NCBI RefSeq assembly: GCF_954871325.1 | Contig: NC_088775.1 | Coordinates: 47,655,561-47,719,560, forward strand | Direction of reading: 5' to 3' | Origin: Gordionus sp. m RMFG-2023 | Lineage: Eukaryota > Nematomorpha > Gordioida > Chordodea > Parachordodidae | DNA length: 64,000 nucleotides | Shown: positions 34,240 through 47,380 of the stretch, in pieces | How the letters are laid out: every line of letters begins with the position of its first letter | How positions within the stretch are numbered: position 1 is the first letter of the stretch | Program-made: the position numbers and the translations under genes | Notes under the pieces: model-generated | What the model saw: only the letters and a program-made list of their open reading frames with translations | The model's database searches: none | Told to the model about the DNA's origin: nothing

Positions 34240-35199
34240 AAAGGGTGATAATGGCCTGATTAGTGGTCTGATTAAATCCTTGTGCATGGTCCTGCAATAC
34301 AAATGCATAGTTTTCTGAAAGGCCTGCAATAACTAAGATTCGCCAAAATTTAAATTAAATTTTAAAAAGTCGAATTAATGATTATCCTGAAGTTATAAAG
34401 AAATGAGGAATCAAATTGTTTAATTATTCAATTAAATAATTTACAAATTCGTCAGCGAATTTTGTCAGTGTTTCAAGGCTAATTCGATTAGCTATCCATT
34501 GTTTGAATGTTATATACAGAATTCTGGTCAAATAATATATTAAGCCTTTCTTTTAATTTTAAAGATATGGGGAAAATTTATTGTTGAATTTAATTTTGGT
34601 AGATTATTTTATGCTAAATAAAATATATAAAATTATTTTGTCAATTAACTTCGAGACAAAATATAACTTAAGTGTTAAACAAAACTCATTATCCCAGACA
34701 CCTGTCAATAATTTTGATAAAGATAAAAAAAAAGTAAGGGCCTGTCATTTAGACATAATTTTTAAATTAACATTATTTCATAACTATTCATTAAATTTAA
34801 ATATGATGATATTTTGGGTTAAATTTGTTCAATTTTAGCCATATAAAGAGTCATAAATCCTAAACCCATGTTCATCCCAGTCTAGGATTTTGTAAAATAT
34901 AAAGCAGTGTGATATCTATCTACAGAAAAAAAAATTTTAATAAAAAATATCTTTTTTTAATGGCCATTCCGGTTTTATCATCCGGTTTTCGATATTAATC
35001 AGATTTATATCGTATTTATTTTTATGTCATATTAAAGAACTATTATTAAACTACATAATAATTTAATTACTTTTCTAACATAATTATTTCTCGAGATATT
35101 TGAAACATTTTGTCGAAAATGTACCATTTTTCTGCGCTTTAAACGGGCATATCTTAGCGGTAAACAGTGTAAAATTTTATTGTATTCTTAGTTATAGTG
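34240..35199. other. AT-rich DNA with no recognisable gene
   Basis: Chance frames only. The left end of hAT2 follows. Confidence 0.5.
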
Positions 35200-37050
35200 C
35201 AGGGTTTTACAAAAATCTTCAAATAAAAATTTGAAGATTTTTTTCGCCCAAAATTTTGAGGAAAAAATCTTTGAAGATCAATTTTTTGCGAAGATTTTTT
35301 CGCTAAAAAAAATTTTGAGCTTGCTCAAAGAAGATTTTTGAGCAAAATAAAAAATATTTTTTGTAAAAAAATCTTCTATAATTTTGAGAAAATATTTTGA
35401 GAATTTTATAATAAAATAAAATCTTTTGTAAGGAAATCTTTATTAAAATATTTTTGAAATTTTGATCTTAAAATTTTTTGGTAAATTCTTTAAAAATAAA
35501 ATTTTTGATATATATTTTTTTTTATTTTATTATGTTAATGAAAATATTTTTTTTGAATAGGTTGTAAATGTGAGAATTGGTCATAATACCGACTGCATTT
35601 TTTTTAATATTTGGAATAAGTAATAATGATTATTTTAAAAATGTAATGTCATAATTTTAATGTTTTATATTTAATGTAAACTATAAAAGTGACAATTGTC
35701 ATAATACTCATCTCAGAACCTTTAAAAATAATTAAAAAAAGGCTAGTTGAGCATGTTTTGAGATGGTTTCAGTGATTGTAAAGCATATAAAGGTGACAAT
35801 TGTCATAATACTTATTTCACATATGTTTTAATTGGAAATAGAGAAAAATGATTATTTCAAACATGAATTAATATAATGTGTAAACTATAAAAGTGACAAT
35901 TGTCATAATATTCATAACAGAACCTATAAAAATAATTTTATTTTTAGGTATTAAATAGGCGAGAAAAAATTTTTTGAGCATGTTTCGAGATGGTTTTAAT
36001 GATTGTAAAAATTGTCACAATCGTTATTTTTGAACTTTTTTAAAGCAAGTAGATAAAAATTTATTAAATATAAATAAATGTGGATGTACCATAGAGCAGT
36101 GACAATTGTCATAATCGTTATTTTTGAACTTTTTTGAATTTTTTTGAAGCAACAGAGTAAAATAATAAATTGTAAACATGTTAAATTGAAATTTAAATGT
36201 GGATGTACCATAGAAAAGTGACAATTGTCATAATCGTTATTTTTAATCTTTTTTGAATTTTTTTGAAGCAAAAGGGTAAAATTATATATTGTAAACATGT
36301 TAAATAAAAATTTCAGTGAAGATGTACCATAGAAATGTGACAATTATCATAATTGTTATCTTTGAACTTTTTTGAGTTTTTTTAAAGCAAATAGGTAAAA
36401 ATATATATTGTAAACCTGTTAAATTAAAATTTCAGTGAATATGTACCATAGAAAAGTGACAATTGTCATAATCGTTATTTTTAATCTTTTTTGATTTTTT
36501 TTGAAGAAATTATATATTGTAAACTTATTAAATTAAAATTTCACTGAAGATCTACCATAGAAAAGTAAAATTGTCTTAATCGTCATTTTTAATCTTTTTT
36601 AAATTTTTTTGAACTTACAGGGTAAAATAATAAATTGCAAACTTGTTAAATTTAAATGTGGATGTACCATAGATAAGTGACAATTGTCATAATGGCCTTT
36701 TTTAATCTTTTTGGAATTTTTTTGAAGCAAAAGGGTAAAATAATAAATTATAAACATGTAAAATTAAAATTTAAATGTGGATGTACTATAGAAATGTGAC
36801 AATTGTCATAAACGTTTATTTTAATCTTTTTTGAATTTTTTTTAAGCAAAAGGGTAAAATTATATATTGTAAACATGTTAAATTAAAATTTCAGTGGAGA
36901 TCTACCATAGAAAAGTGACAATTGTCATAATCGTTATTTTTAATCTTTTTTAAATTATTTTGAAGCAAAAATATAAAATTATATATTGTAAACATGTTAA
37001 ATTAAAATTTAAATGAGGATGTACCATAGAAAAATGACAATTGTCATAAT
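35200..37050 (+). repeat. hAT2 left inverted arm
   Basis: Outer ~450 bp rich in AAGATTTTT / AAATCTTC motifs, then GTGACAATTGTC repeats in two spacings (three loose copies at about 35692-35910, then ~110-119-bp units to 37050). Unit types alternate between TTTAAATGTGGATGTACC and TTTCAGTGAAGATGTACC. Confidence 0.93.
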
Positions 37051-38117
37051 CATTATGATCATTTTAGAATTTATTTGCTGAAACGAGCAGGTTTTTAGCT
37101 GAAGCCCGTCCATGGGCGGCCTAGCTTAATAATTTTAAAAAGTGCGAGCGAATCGGTTACAAAATTTTAACAATTAGCGGGCTAAAAAATTTTAACTTTA
37201 GTTTATTATTTAAAATCTATTAGGTAAACATTAAAAAGAATCTATGAATATAATTCCCAGGAAATAAAATTCCCATTTTTTAAGATATTAAAAATTACAA
37301 AATTAGTAAAATAGTCACTATCTCCAGGTCTCTTAAATCTTTCTACATCTACATGTTGGTACCAATTAACATTATATTGTTTATTATATATAATCTTTTA
37401 GATTTTTCCTCACAGTAAGAACCATCTTATTCTCAAAATATTTCAAATTCAGTTTTATTTGGTATAACAAATAATTCTTAACCCAATCAAATAAATTTTT
37501 CTACAATAAACTCTGATAACAAAAGAAATATAGCAATTGGAGTCAGGAAAAAATTGCAATAGCCATAAACAGAATAAGAGGCCATCCGTCAAACTCGCTC
37601 CTTCAAGGGGGAAAACGTATCGGTTTTGGGTACCATTACATTACAGCAATGAAAATTAAAAAAAAATTTGAATTCAATTTTATAAAAAAAAAATTATATA
37701 ATACTTTTTTTCAATCTGGTGCCGCCTCGCTGGCACCAGCAAATTTCATTTTTTTTAGATTTTTATTTTCTTTAATTCATAAGGCAAAACATTAAATAAA
37801 AATAAATAAAGGAGGGAGAGAGAGACAATGGGAAAAACGAAAAGAAAAGAAAATGCATTTTTTATATTTTCATTTAACATTCGATTTTTTATAAATATAA
37901 ATAAAAAAAACATTAAATAAATGTATCCCATCCAAATTTATAAATGGGGGTTTTATTTGGCCTCAATAAAACAATTATTTTATTCATTTTTTTTATTTTA
38001 TATAACATTAATTCCTGATTTTTTATTTCAAAATATAATAAACAAGTGAAAATAAAAATAAAAGGAAAAAACAAGAAAGTTAAAATTAAAAATTACAAAA
38101 TTTTTTTTTTATATATA
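37051..38117. other. hAT2 5' untranslated or promoter region
   Basis: AT-rich, lies between the left arm and the transposase start codon. It contains the GC-rich hairpin at 37716-37739 and no coding signal. Confidence 0.5.
37716..37739. repeat. Hairpin CTGGTGCC-(8 nt)-GGCACCAG upstream of the hAT2 gene
   Basis: Perfect 8-bp stem, loop GCCTCGCT, the only GC-rich island in about 1 kb. Position about 380 bp upstream of the transposase start. A regulatory or end-recognition role is possible but unsupported. Confidence 0.7.
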
Positions 38118-40159
38118 ATGCAAAATAAAAAAAATCTTAAAGATATTCTAAAGGAGCATTTTTTAATCGATTCTTCTGAAAATTTAGCGACGTGCAGCAT
38201 GTGTGACAAAAAGATGAAGTCAATACCATGTAAAATAAATTATTTAATGTATTTTTCAATATCTTTTTCTAGCAAATCTTAAAAGACACATAACCTCTCA
38301 ACACCCAAACATAATGAAAGCAGATGAATCTAATAGTGATTCGTCCTTCAATGCTAGAAATACAGCAAAAGAAAAATTCCCAAAAATTAAGATCGATAAA
38401 TCTAAAGTAATTAATATTTAAATAAAGAATAAATAACTATTTTTTAGGTTTTTGAATGTATAGTATGGTTGATTACAGTCCATAATTTACCCATAAATTT
38501 AGTAAATTATGAGGGTTTCCGTATTTTACTAGACCCTATATGTCATTCTCTTCAAATGAAAATAAATACTCGGTCAGTGGTCGACAAAATAAAATATACC
38601 GCATCCGAAATTAGACTTCAAATTATACATGAATTAAAAAACAAGCTCATTTCTTTAAAAATTGATACTGCTACTAGATATAATAAATCAATATTAGGTA
38701 TTAATGTTCAGTATATAAAAGATGGCCAGATACAAGTACGAACACTAGGAATGATAGAACTAATAAAAATTCACAGGTATAAACCTAAAAGAAGAAATCC
38801 AAACAATTTTAAAAAAATACCAGATAGATTTAAAACAAATATATAGCATTACTGTGGATAACGGCGCCAATATGCTTAAAATGGTTGACACTATGGCTAG
38901 AGATCAATTAAATAATGATAATGATCTATCTAATTCTAATGAAAACAATTTAAGCCAGATATTATTTAATACAAGTGTAAGTTATCAGGAAAATGTATGT
39001 ATTGATGATGAAAATGTCTCCGTTTATTCTGATGAAGAAACACCAGAGGGTATTGACGAGGAAAATATATCAGATGATATAAGCAAAAGCTTTGGCTTAA
39101 GTTGCATTAGATGTTCTGCACATACTATACAACTTGCTGTAAACATGTTTATCAAAAAATATTTAAAACTAGACTTAGAGAAAATTCGTATTATAATTAA
39201 ATTGATAAAATCTCACAAATATAAAAGATTATTTATAATGGACAAAGTTTCGAAACCCACGCTAGATACTGTTACTAGGTGGAATAGTACTTATCTAATG
39301 ATGAAAAATCTAATGGATAATAAAACCTTTTATACTAAAATGGGTGAATTATACCCAGAAACTTTTATTAGTTTCGATTTATGGGATATTATCCTATTAG
39401 GTACATCAGTCCTTTTCCCATTATACAAATTCACAATGAAATTACAAAAAAGTAATATTGTAATAGGTGATTTTTTTGCTTCATGGCTAGAATGCAAAAT
39501 GGAGCTGGAGGAAATGGATAATAATTTATCTAAAAGTATGTTGGAATGTTTAAACATTAGAGAAAGCTATCTTTTTCAAAATGACGCATTTCGTAGTGCG
39601 ATATATATGGATCCTAGATTCCATTATGAAAATGGAAAATATCCTTTGGAAGAAGATAAAATATTAGCCAGGGTAAATTAATAAATTTATAATATACATC
39701 TTTTTATTTTAGGAACATATATTTGCAACTTGGAAACAATTGCAAGCTATTGACCCTCATGAAGAAAATACAACTCTAGTTATGCCTTCCACTAGTGATT
39801 ATAAAAAAACAAAACTTGACCTTTACATTGAGCGTGATTGCAAGAAGGGACCTATATTTTATGAATTATGTAATAGCGATATCAAGCTAAAAATAAAATC
39901 GTTATTATACAACAAAAGATTGCCATCCTCACAAGATATTTTGCAATATTGGGTTTCAAGAAAACACCAAGATGCAGAATTATTTAAATTATCTCAAATA
40001 ATTCTTGCTGCTCCTTGCACCCAGGTCTCAGTTGAGAGAGCATTTAGTGCATTGGCACTAACTGTAACCTCTCTAAGGACAAGATTAGACAAAGATATAC
40101 TTGATGATATTTTAATTATAAAGCTTAATCGTACATTGTTAAATAATGTGATATTTTAA
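38118..40159 (+). pseudogene. hAT2 transposase, BED-finger hAT (ZBED-like), four exons, nearly complete
   Basis: Cut-and-paste transposase acting on hAT2 ends. Exon 1 (from ATG 38118) starts MQNKKNLKDILKEHFL and contains CSMC of the BED finger, completed in exon 2 by NLKRHITSQH. Introns 38230-38272, 38407-38447 and 39673-39712 are 43, 41 and 40 nt with GT-AG ends. Exon 3 holds KIDTATRYNKSILGINVQYI (first catalytic Asp), SITVDNGANMLKMV (second), RCSAHTIQLAV and TRWNSTYLMMKN; exon 4 has the dimerisation motif AAPCTQVSVERAFSALALTV. About 600 codons, the family size. The frame changes once near 38775 (IKIHR, then INLKEEIQTILKKYQIDL in the next frame, probably two bases lost); otherwise it is open. 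Confidence 0.9.
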
Positions 40160-40594
40160 ATAATTATTTATATAACCTATTTCATTATAAAGTTATTGTT
40201 TACATTGAAATTTTAATAAATAAAAATTCATATATTTGACTGATTTAGATTTTTTGTATGAATAGTATAATCAGAGGGGGGCGTATTTTACTAGATATAT
40301 CCAAATAGTAGTTTCTAAGATCTAAAATTGATTTAAAAGATTAAAGAAAAAATATTTTTAAATTTGTTGTTCCCAAAAATATCATGTTTATATTGATGCA
40401 TCTTTCTAGTTCAACTCCGTTCCGGTTGGCTCTAAAAATTTAACATATATGATACTATTATCATCTGCCCAGAGGTTTAAGTGTTTCCCAACAAGATCAT
40501 ATTAACCTAATTTAAAAATAATGGATATGACTATGAGTAATGTGATAATTTCAAAATATATATATTAAAATAATTTCAAAAGGGAGTTGAGAAT
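40160..40594. other. hAT2 3' region before the right arm
   Basis: AT-rich; nothing coding. An AATAAA hexamer at about 40217 could serve as the poly(A) signal of the transposase gene. Confidence 0.45.
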
Positions 40595-42416
40595 TAGATA
40601 TGTCACTTATCTATGGTACATATTCACTGAAATTTTAATTTAACATGTGTACAATTTATTATTTTACCTTTAAGTTCAAAAAAATTAAATAAAAAATTAA
40701 AAATGATAATTGTCACTTTTCTATGGTAGATCTCCACTGAAATTTTAATTTAACATGTTTACAATATATAATTTTACCCTTTTGCTTAAAAAAAATTCAA
40801 AAAAGATTAAAATAAACGTTTATGACAATTGTCACATTTCTATGGTACATCCTCATTTAAATTTTAATTTATCATGTTTATAATTTATTATTTTACTCTT
40901 TTGCTTCAAAAAAATTCCAAAAAGATTAAAAAAGGCCATTATGACAATTGTCACTTATCTATGGTACATCCACATTTAAATTTAACAAGTTTACAATTTA
41001 TTATTTTACCCTGTAAGTTCAAAAAAATTTAAAAAAGATTAAAAATGACGATTAAGACAATTTTACTTTTCTATGGTAGATCTTCAGTGAAATTTTAATT
41101 TAATAAGTTTACAATATATAATTTCTTCAAAAAAAATCAAAAAAGATTAAAAATAACGATTATGACAATTGTCACTTTTCTATGGTACATATTCACTGAA
41201 ATTTTAATTTAACAGGTTTACAATATATATTTTTACCTATTTGCTTTAAAAAAATTCAAAAAAGTTCAAAGATAACAATTATGATAATTGTCACATTTCT
41301 ATGGTACATCTTCACTGAAATTTTTATTTAACATGTTTACAATATATAATTTTACCCTTTTGCTTCAAAAAAATTCAAAAAAGATTAAAAATAACGATTA
41401 TGACAATTGTCACTTTTCTATGGTACATCCACATTTAAATTTCAATTTAACATGTTTACAATTTATTATTTTACTCTGTTGCTTCAAAAAAATTCAAAAA
41501 AGTTCAAAAATAACGATTATGACAATTGTCACTGCTCTATGGTACATCCACATTTATTTATATTTAATAAATTTTTATCTACTTGCTTTAAAAAAGTTCA
41601 AAAATAACGATTGTGACAATTTTTACAATCATTAAAACCATCTCGAAACATGCTCAAAAAATTTTTTCTCGCCTATTTAATACCTAAAAATAAAATTATT
41701 TTTATAGGTTCTGTTATGAATATTATGACAATTGTCACTTTTATAGTTTACACATTATATTAATTCATGTTTGAAATAATCATTTTTCTCTATTTCCAAT
41801 TAAAACATATGTGAAATAAGTATTATGACAATTGTCACCTTTATATGCTTTACAATCACTGAAACCATCTCAAAACATGCTCAACTAGCCTTTTTTAATT
41901 ATAATTATTTTTAAAGGTTCTGAGATGAGTATTATGACAATTGTCACTTTTATAGTTTACATTAAATATAAAACATTAAAATTATGACATTACATTTTTA
42001 AAATAATCATTATTACTTATTCCAAATATTAAAAAAAATGCAGTCGGTATTATGACCAATTCTCACATTTACAACCTATTCAAAAAAAATATTTTCATTA
42101 ACATAATAAAATAAAAAAAAATATATATCAAAAATTTTATTTTTAAAGAATTTACCAAAAAATTTTAAGATCAAAATTTCAAAAATATTTTAATAAAGAT
42201 TTCCTTACAAAAGATTTTATTTTATTATAAAATTCTCAAAATATTTTCTCAAAATTATAGAAGATTTTTTTACAAAAAATATTTTTTATTTTGCTCAAAA
42301 ATCTTCTTTGAGCAAGCTCAAAATTTTTTTTAGCGAAAAAATCTTCGCATTTTTTGATCTTCAAAAGAGCAACGATCTGTGAAGATTTTTGAATTTTGAG
42401 CAAATGTTAAACCCTG
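40595..42416 (-). repeat. hAT2 right inverted arm
   Basis: Mirror of the left arm, from ATATGTCACTTATCTATGG at its inner edge to GTTAAACCCTG at the tip. The tip region differs somewhat from the left (a GATCTTCAAAAGAGCAACGATCTG stretch), while the satellite core is almost identical. Confidence 0.93.
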
Positions 42417-43432
42417 ACTACCAGTATACAAAATTTAAGAAAAATTGAAAGGGGTCGGGTTGAAACCTTGGTTGATTTGATATATTATTCACTATATATA
42501 TTTATTATTTTTTTGATGATTACAACATGTCCACCCCTAACGGGCCACGGATATGTACCGTATGTCATAATTAAAAAATATATATATGTGTATTTGTATT
42601 ATTCGGAATCTAAAAATCATTTTGTTCCTAATGAATCTAAGTATTGTTGTTAATATTTGTTATTGAAACATTGCAGCTTCCTCCATTTCATTGTCAGTTT
42701 GTAACATTGTATTATGACTTCTATCTTCCCTATATCCGGTCGTTCCATTATCTTTCTTTACTTAATTTCATTGATAACTTGTTGAAGGCCATGGTCTCTT
42801 GCCATATTGTTTTATGGTGATATTATTAGATTCTGAATTACGTGTTCCCATGTTATAATTCTTTGAACCCGTTAGCATTATTTCGAATTTTTTCTACTAC
42901 TATTATTATTTTTTTCGTTGTCATTCCCAAAGTGTTTGAGACTCTCTAGGGTTTCTTTGGTATAATAATGACTTGTAAGTAAAAAATCCCACAATCTACT
43001 AGTGGCATATCATTATTATACACACTTAATTTTTTAAAAAAATATTTTTTTAATTAATTAATTAATTACAAAAAAAAATTTTTTAATTTACGATATTAAA
43101 TTAATTAATTAAAAAAAATTTCTTCTTAAGAAAAAAATTATTTTGATTATAATTTATTAATTTTTTAATTTTCCAAAAACCATAATTACATAAATTAATA
43201 AACACTTTCACACTTGTGTTATATACCATCAAAATATGCATATCGAAAAATTAAAAAAATTAAAAATGAGACACATTAATAAACACATTCACATGTGTAT
43301 ATACCATACCATGAATATGCATATCGTAAAATTAAATGAGTTCACAATAAGACACATTAGACACCATTTTTAGGATTTCATTTTTATTTCTTTAATGATT
43401 TGACTTTACAAAAATTATCCACAATAAATAAC
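42417..43432. other. DNA between two hAT elements; possible coding remnant at 42660-42900
   Basis: 42660-42900 is less AT-rich than its surroundings and on the minus strand gives short pieces such as ERQWNDRI and NEMEEAA that could come from an old gag-like gene, but nothing specific was recognised. The rest is AT-rich; TTAATTAATTAATTAA runs near 43050. Confidence 0.35.
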
Positions 43433-43440
43433 CATATAAT

Positions 43441-44545
43441 TAGTGTTGTTAATTTGCTTGGTTGTAAAATTTACGAACCAATTTTATGCTCAGGCCTGCT
43501 CGGAGCACAGACCCTTGGTTCAGACCCGTGGTTCAGACCCGTGGTCGAGATAATATAGCCCTGCAAGCAAGTCAGTTTCGAGATAAAAAAAATTATATCT
43601 GGTCGAGTTATGGTTTAATTTAAAAAATCCAAAATTATAGTTTACTGAGAATAAACGAAAGAGGACAAATACTATAAAATTTAATATAAAAATTAAAATG
43701 CTTTTTATTAAAATAAATTTAAATATTTTCAGTCAGGGCTAAAGAAAGGAGGAAGGTGCTAGTAGTGCCTAAAAATCAATTGGTATATATATATCAATAA
43801 CTGAGATAGGGTTTTAGAATAAGTTACAATGGGCTCAGGCTAAATAAAAATTTAATTTGTATAGCCTCTACTTGGGTAGAGTAAACATGGTTTTTTAATT
43901 ACAGTTAGTGTGATTTTGTAGCGAAATATACTTAAATTAAATTTTTATAAGGAAAACTAAGAAAAATTATAAACCTTATTTATTAATCTTATTCTAATTA
44001 TAAATAAAAAGCTTTATTATTATATTCTACATTAATCACAATAGTGTTGTTAAAAAGCCTGATTTGGGTCGATATTTTAAAACGGCCCGATTAATATTTT
44101 AGCTAAAATAATTTTATGTAAGTATTCATATTTGGCAAATTGAGAACTTTGAGAAAAAGCTTTATATAATTACTAGTTTAACGTTACTTAACCATCTTCA
44201 ACTAAACTTTTATGGGATTTATAGGATACCTATTTTAACTTTACAAAATTCTTGAGTGAGCCGTTATAGCTAAAAATTCAAGCATTAATAACATTGGTGT
44301 GAATGTGAATAGCAAAACAATACATGTAGGTTGGTGCTTCAACATATACTTTTTTTTCCCCAATACATTAAAACAACTCAAAAGAATTTTTACTGAATTC
44401 CCAAAAGTTCATTTTAGGTAAAAATTTTAAATTTCATAATTGAATCGCTCAGATTTCAACTATTTTTATATTATTAAGTGTATAAGGAAAATTTTTACAG
44501 TATTAAAATTAATCATGAAAGGGAATGAAAATATTTTGTGAATGC
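43441..44545 (+). repeat. hAT3 left inverted arm
   Basis: Contains a CAGACCCGTGGTTCAGACCCGTGG doublet near 43520, AACTGAGATAGGGTTTTAG, an internal GTGTTGTTAAAAAGCC block at about 44045 that resembles the tip, and GAGTGAGCCGTTATAGC. Not satellite-built, unlike the other two long-armed elements. Confidence 0.92.
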
Positions 44546-44957
44546 TATTATCCATCAAGGTTCTTTGGTCTAAGTAATTGCTAGAAAGATTGGGAGGGGA
44601 GGGTTGTAAAAACCTTCTCTATTGCTAAAGAGTATTAAATTAAAGCTGATTAAATTTTTTTTATTTAAGTCATAAAGTCACTTAAGAACGAGTATAAATA
44701 TATTTATTTTTAAAATTTGATCAAAATATTACAATAGAATACAAATACAATATTAAAAATTAATATTTTCATTTTTTCTAATATCATAAATAGGATAAGG
44801 ATTCAGGAATATATCCTACTTGTAGTTGTGGATATAGATTTCATCATATAATACCATCCCTAAAAAATATTTAAATATAAAATTATTTTAAAATATATTT
44901 AGAAAAATGAATTATTTAAAAAAATAAATAACAACTACGCATAAAAAATTATAACCA

Positions 44958-45815
44958 TATATCATCATGAAGAGCCATTATATCTATATCCCAGGATGAT
45001 AATGAAATGCATTGTTTAAGGGTGGAGGGAGCCATCCTGTTCCTCAATTTCGTAATAGTATTTCCGGCAAGAGAAAAGATTATTTCAATGCCACGGAAGT
45101 TGTTTGTTGGCATAGAAAGTCTTTCGCCATCTTAGCTAAATGAGGAAATCTATCTGAATTCCCTCTCCACCAATCTAGCACATTTGTTGTTTCGGGCGCT
45201 ACAGGTTCCTGAAGATAGGTCAATATCTGATTATCACTATCACCATTTGATGATACTTTTCTAAAGAGAAAAATTTTAAAAAGAAAAACCAGAATATATA
45301 ATTTATATTAATTATATCAAAATCAAATATACCTCTTTTTCAATCCCTGCAGTAATGAAATAGATTTAAGGTTAGATGGATTGTTATTATTATTGAATGA
45401 GTGCTCATCAAATGGCTCTGTGATATATTTTACATAAACATCTTTGAATATAGCCATATTCATAACTGCTGCATCTTTCTTTAAATTAGCCACAAGTGTA
45501 TTTTTAATCCTGGTATCTAATATTGATGCAACATAATTGTGAGGTGTTAATATATATTGGTTATAGTCTTCATATTTATTTTTCATTAATGAAGCAGCTT
45601 CTCTTATTGAAACGTCAGAATTTCCTATCTCCTGATTTTTCAAAGTCTCCATCCCTATAGTGGGATTGCGCGCTAATTTCTACGATTATTTGATAAAAAG
45701 GAGTTAGAAATTTTTCTAAATTAGTGAAGAAATCAAAATTCTCTGAAGACAAATCGGTCTCAATTAATCCAAGGTCGCTGAGATGTAATATTGCATTGAC
45801 ATTAGAGAACTGCAA
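44958..45815 (-). pseudogene. hAT3 transposase, C-terminal exons
   Basis: The exon around 45815-45620 reads QFSNVNAILHLSDLGLIE and FFTNLEKFLTPFYQI; 45652-45333 continues with SLMKNKYEDYNQYIL, HNYVASILDTRIK and LQGLKKR. A 72-nt GT-AG intron (45332-45261) leads to the last exon, with LDWWRGNSDRFPHLAKMAKDFL and the dimerisation motif FSLAGNTITKLRNRMAPST (about 45080-45000), ending near 44958. One frame change lies between the first two frames (near 45640) and another between DFL-CQQTTSVALK and IFSLAG (near 45085), so the gene is broken though only slightly. Confidence 0.85.
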
Positions 45816-46329
45816 AGTAATTTTTTCGCAACCCGAGCCCGACCCGAGCCCGAATTAAAAAAAAATTTTTGTCCGAGCCCGACCCGAGCCCGAGCACACA
45901 TTTTTTAGTCCAACCCGACCCGAGCCCGACCCGAATAGAATTTTACAATTTAAGTTTTAATATTATAATAACCAAAAAAAAATTTATGTGTATTTATTCA
46001 GTTCAGCCACCTTAAATAAAAGTTTATTTGACGGCCATAATCTATTCAAGATATATATTAAGTTGCATTTTATTAAATTTGTAAAAAATATTATAAAATG
46101 ATTAATATACAAGCGAATTTAAAAATTATAACGATTTTATAATACAATAAGCATCATTTATGCGAATATAGATATGATATAAAAGTTAATAAATATATAA
46201 AAAATATAATGAACATATTATATTATATTGACCTCATCAATATCATTATCAAAATTATCACAAAGTGAATAATTATGATATATAAATAAAGAGGCATCCA
46301 GTTAATCTGGCTTTAAACGAGTCCTTCTA

Positions 46330-47306
46330 TCCTCAAAGGCCCTACCTGGAAAACGCCCTTTCACTGCTAGCCGACGAAGCAGGGATAGCCAGGAATTTAA
46401 GAGCTAAAATACTTAAATTTGGAAAGTCATAATGGTTTGTTTTCCACCATTTTAAAATATTATCGTCATCAATACATAATTTCGGATCTAGGTATTTTTT
46501 TAGCTCGTCAACTTCGGCGCTAGCATCAGAATACGCATTGTCAGCCTCCCATAGAGAGAAGTCCAAAAACGTATCTACCACCTCTGTAGTTTCTTAAGAA
46601 AAAAATATTCATTAATAATGTTAAGATATATATTTATTTTATTATTTTTTAATAAATAATTTTATTAATAATTTAACCATATTTTCATAAATTTGTTACC
46701 AGCACATCGACCCTTTTTCATATATGAGTTTAATATAGAAAATAATTTATTGCGGATACCATCAGCAGTATCTACTGAATTTCTAGAAATTGTCGTAGGA
46801 TTTGGAATGATGCTTTTAACATCAATATTTCCATATATTGAACCAATTTTGGCAAAATATTGGCAACAATCAATAAAGCCTTCCCCATGAATTGTATCAA
46901 ATGATCTCAAATCACGTCCACAAAACATAGTAAGCACCTTTGTGCACTCTTTTTTCAATTTTGTACAACTTTTGAGTTTTTTCGGATCAGTACCAAAAAG
47001 ACTATCAATTGTTAATTGTGTCTTTTTACTCTCTGCTGTTGTACTTGTATTTGTATATACACATTTATGTCTTTTAAATTGATTTGTTCTTAAAATAATT
47101 TAATAAGTTCATATACCTGTTGTTATTGAATTATATACATAAATAAATTTTCATATAATAGAAATGACATAATTAAGCTTTTCTTTATTTTCATCATATA
47201 TAAATGAAAATTTCTTCCATACATCGGATTTTCCATTAAGATTCTTCCTTACTTCATACTCCTTTGTCTTAATCTTTTCACCAATTCTTTTTAATTTTGC
47301 ATCCAT
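46330..47306 (-). pseudogene. hAT4 transposase remnant (BED finger start, DNA-binding region and dimerisation end; catalytic core deleted)
   Basis: From ATG at 47306: MDAKLKRIGEKIKTKEYEV, then KSDVWKKFSFIYDEN, the start of a BED domain. After a gap, 47080-46665 reads NQFKRHKC (second half of the finger), KKTQLTIDSLFG, CTKVLTMFCGRDLRSFDTI, EGFIDCCQYF and IIPNPTTISRNSV, as in Hermes/hobo-like enzymes. 46581-46342 gives the C-terminal DNILKWWKTNHYDFPNLSILALKFLAIPASSASSERAFSR dimerisation region (quoted in parts: ILKWWKTNHYDFPNL; PASSASSERAFSR). The RNase H-like core of ~300 residues is absent, so it cannot act alone. Confidence 0.82.
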
Positions 47307-47380
47307 TAAGATAATTTTTTTAATATGGCTGTGTTAAAAAAAATATTTAAAATGACTTTAATAAATTAGATTGAAATAAA

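Larger units (their letters stand above)
35200..42416 (+). mobile_element. hAT DNA transposon (hAT2) with ~1.85-kb satellite-built inverted arms
   Basis: The tips are CAGGGTTTTAC (35200) and GTTAAACCCTG (ending 42416), hAT-like; similarity may extend one step outward (TAGTG / ACTA). The inverted arms run 35200-37050 and 40595-42416. Next to the tips are AAGATTTTT-rich sequences, then GTCGGTATTATGACC, then arrays of the 119-bp satellite. A 115-codon chance frame is identical in both arms (35996-36343 minus, 41288-41635 plus), so the arms are nearly identical over hundreds of bp. The centre holds a BED-hAT transposase gene. No convincing 8-bp duplication was found (TTATAGTG and ACTACCAG). Confidence 0.88.

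Noticed and set aside
35996-36343. 115-codon frame identical to one at 41288-41635
   Set aside because: Both lie wholly in the 119-bp satellite arms of hAT2; the shared peptide only reflects the inverted repeat and has no protein-like character.
35192-42424. 8-bp target duplication for hAT2
   Set aside because: TTATAGTG and ACTACCAG do not match, nor do the alternatives if the tips are moved outward by four bases.
42660-42900. Old gag-like gene remnant
   Set aside because: Peptide pieces are too short and non-specific to name a family.
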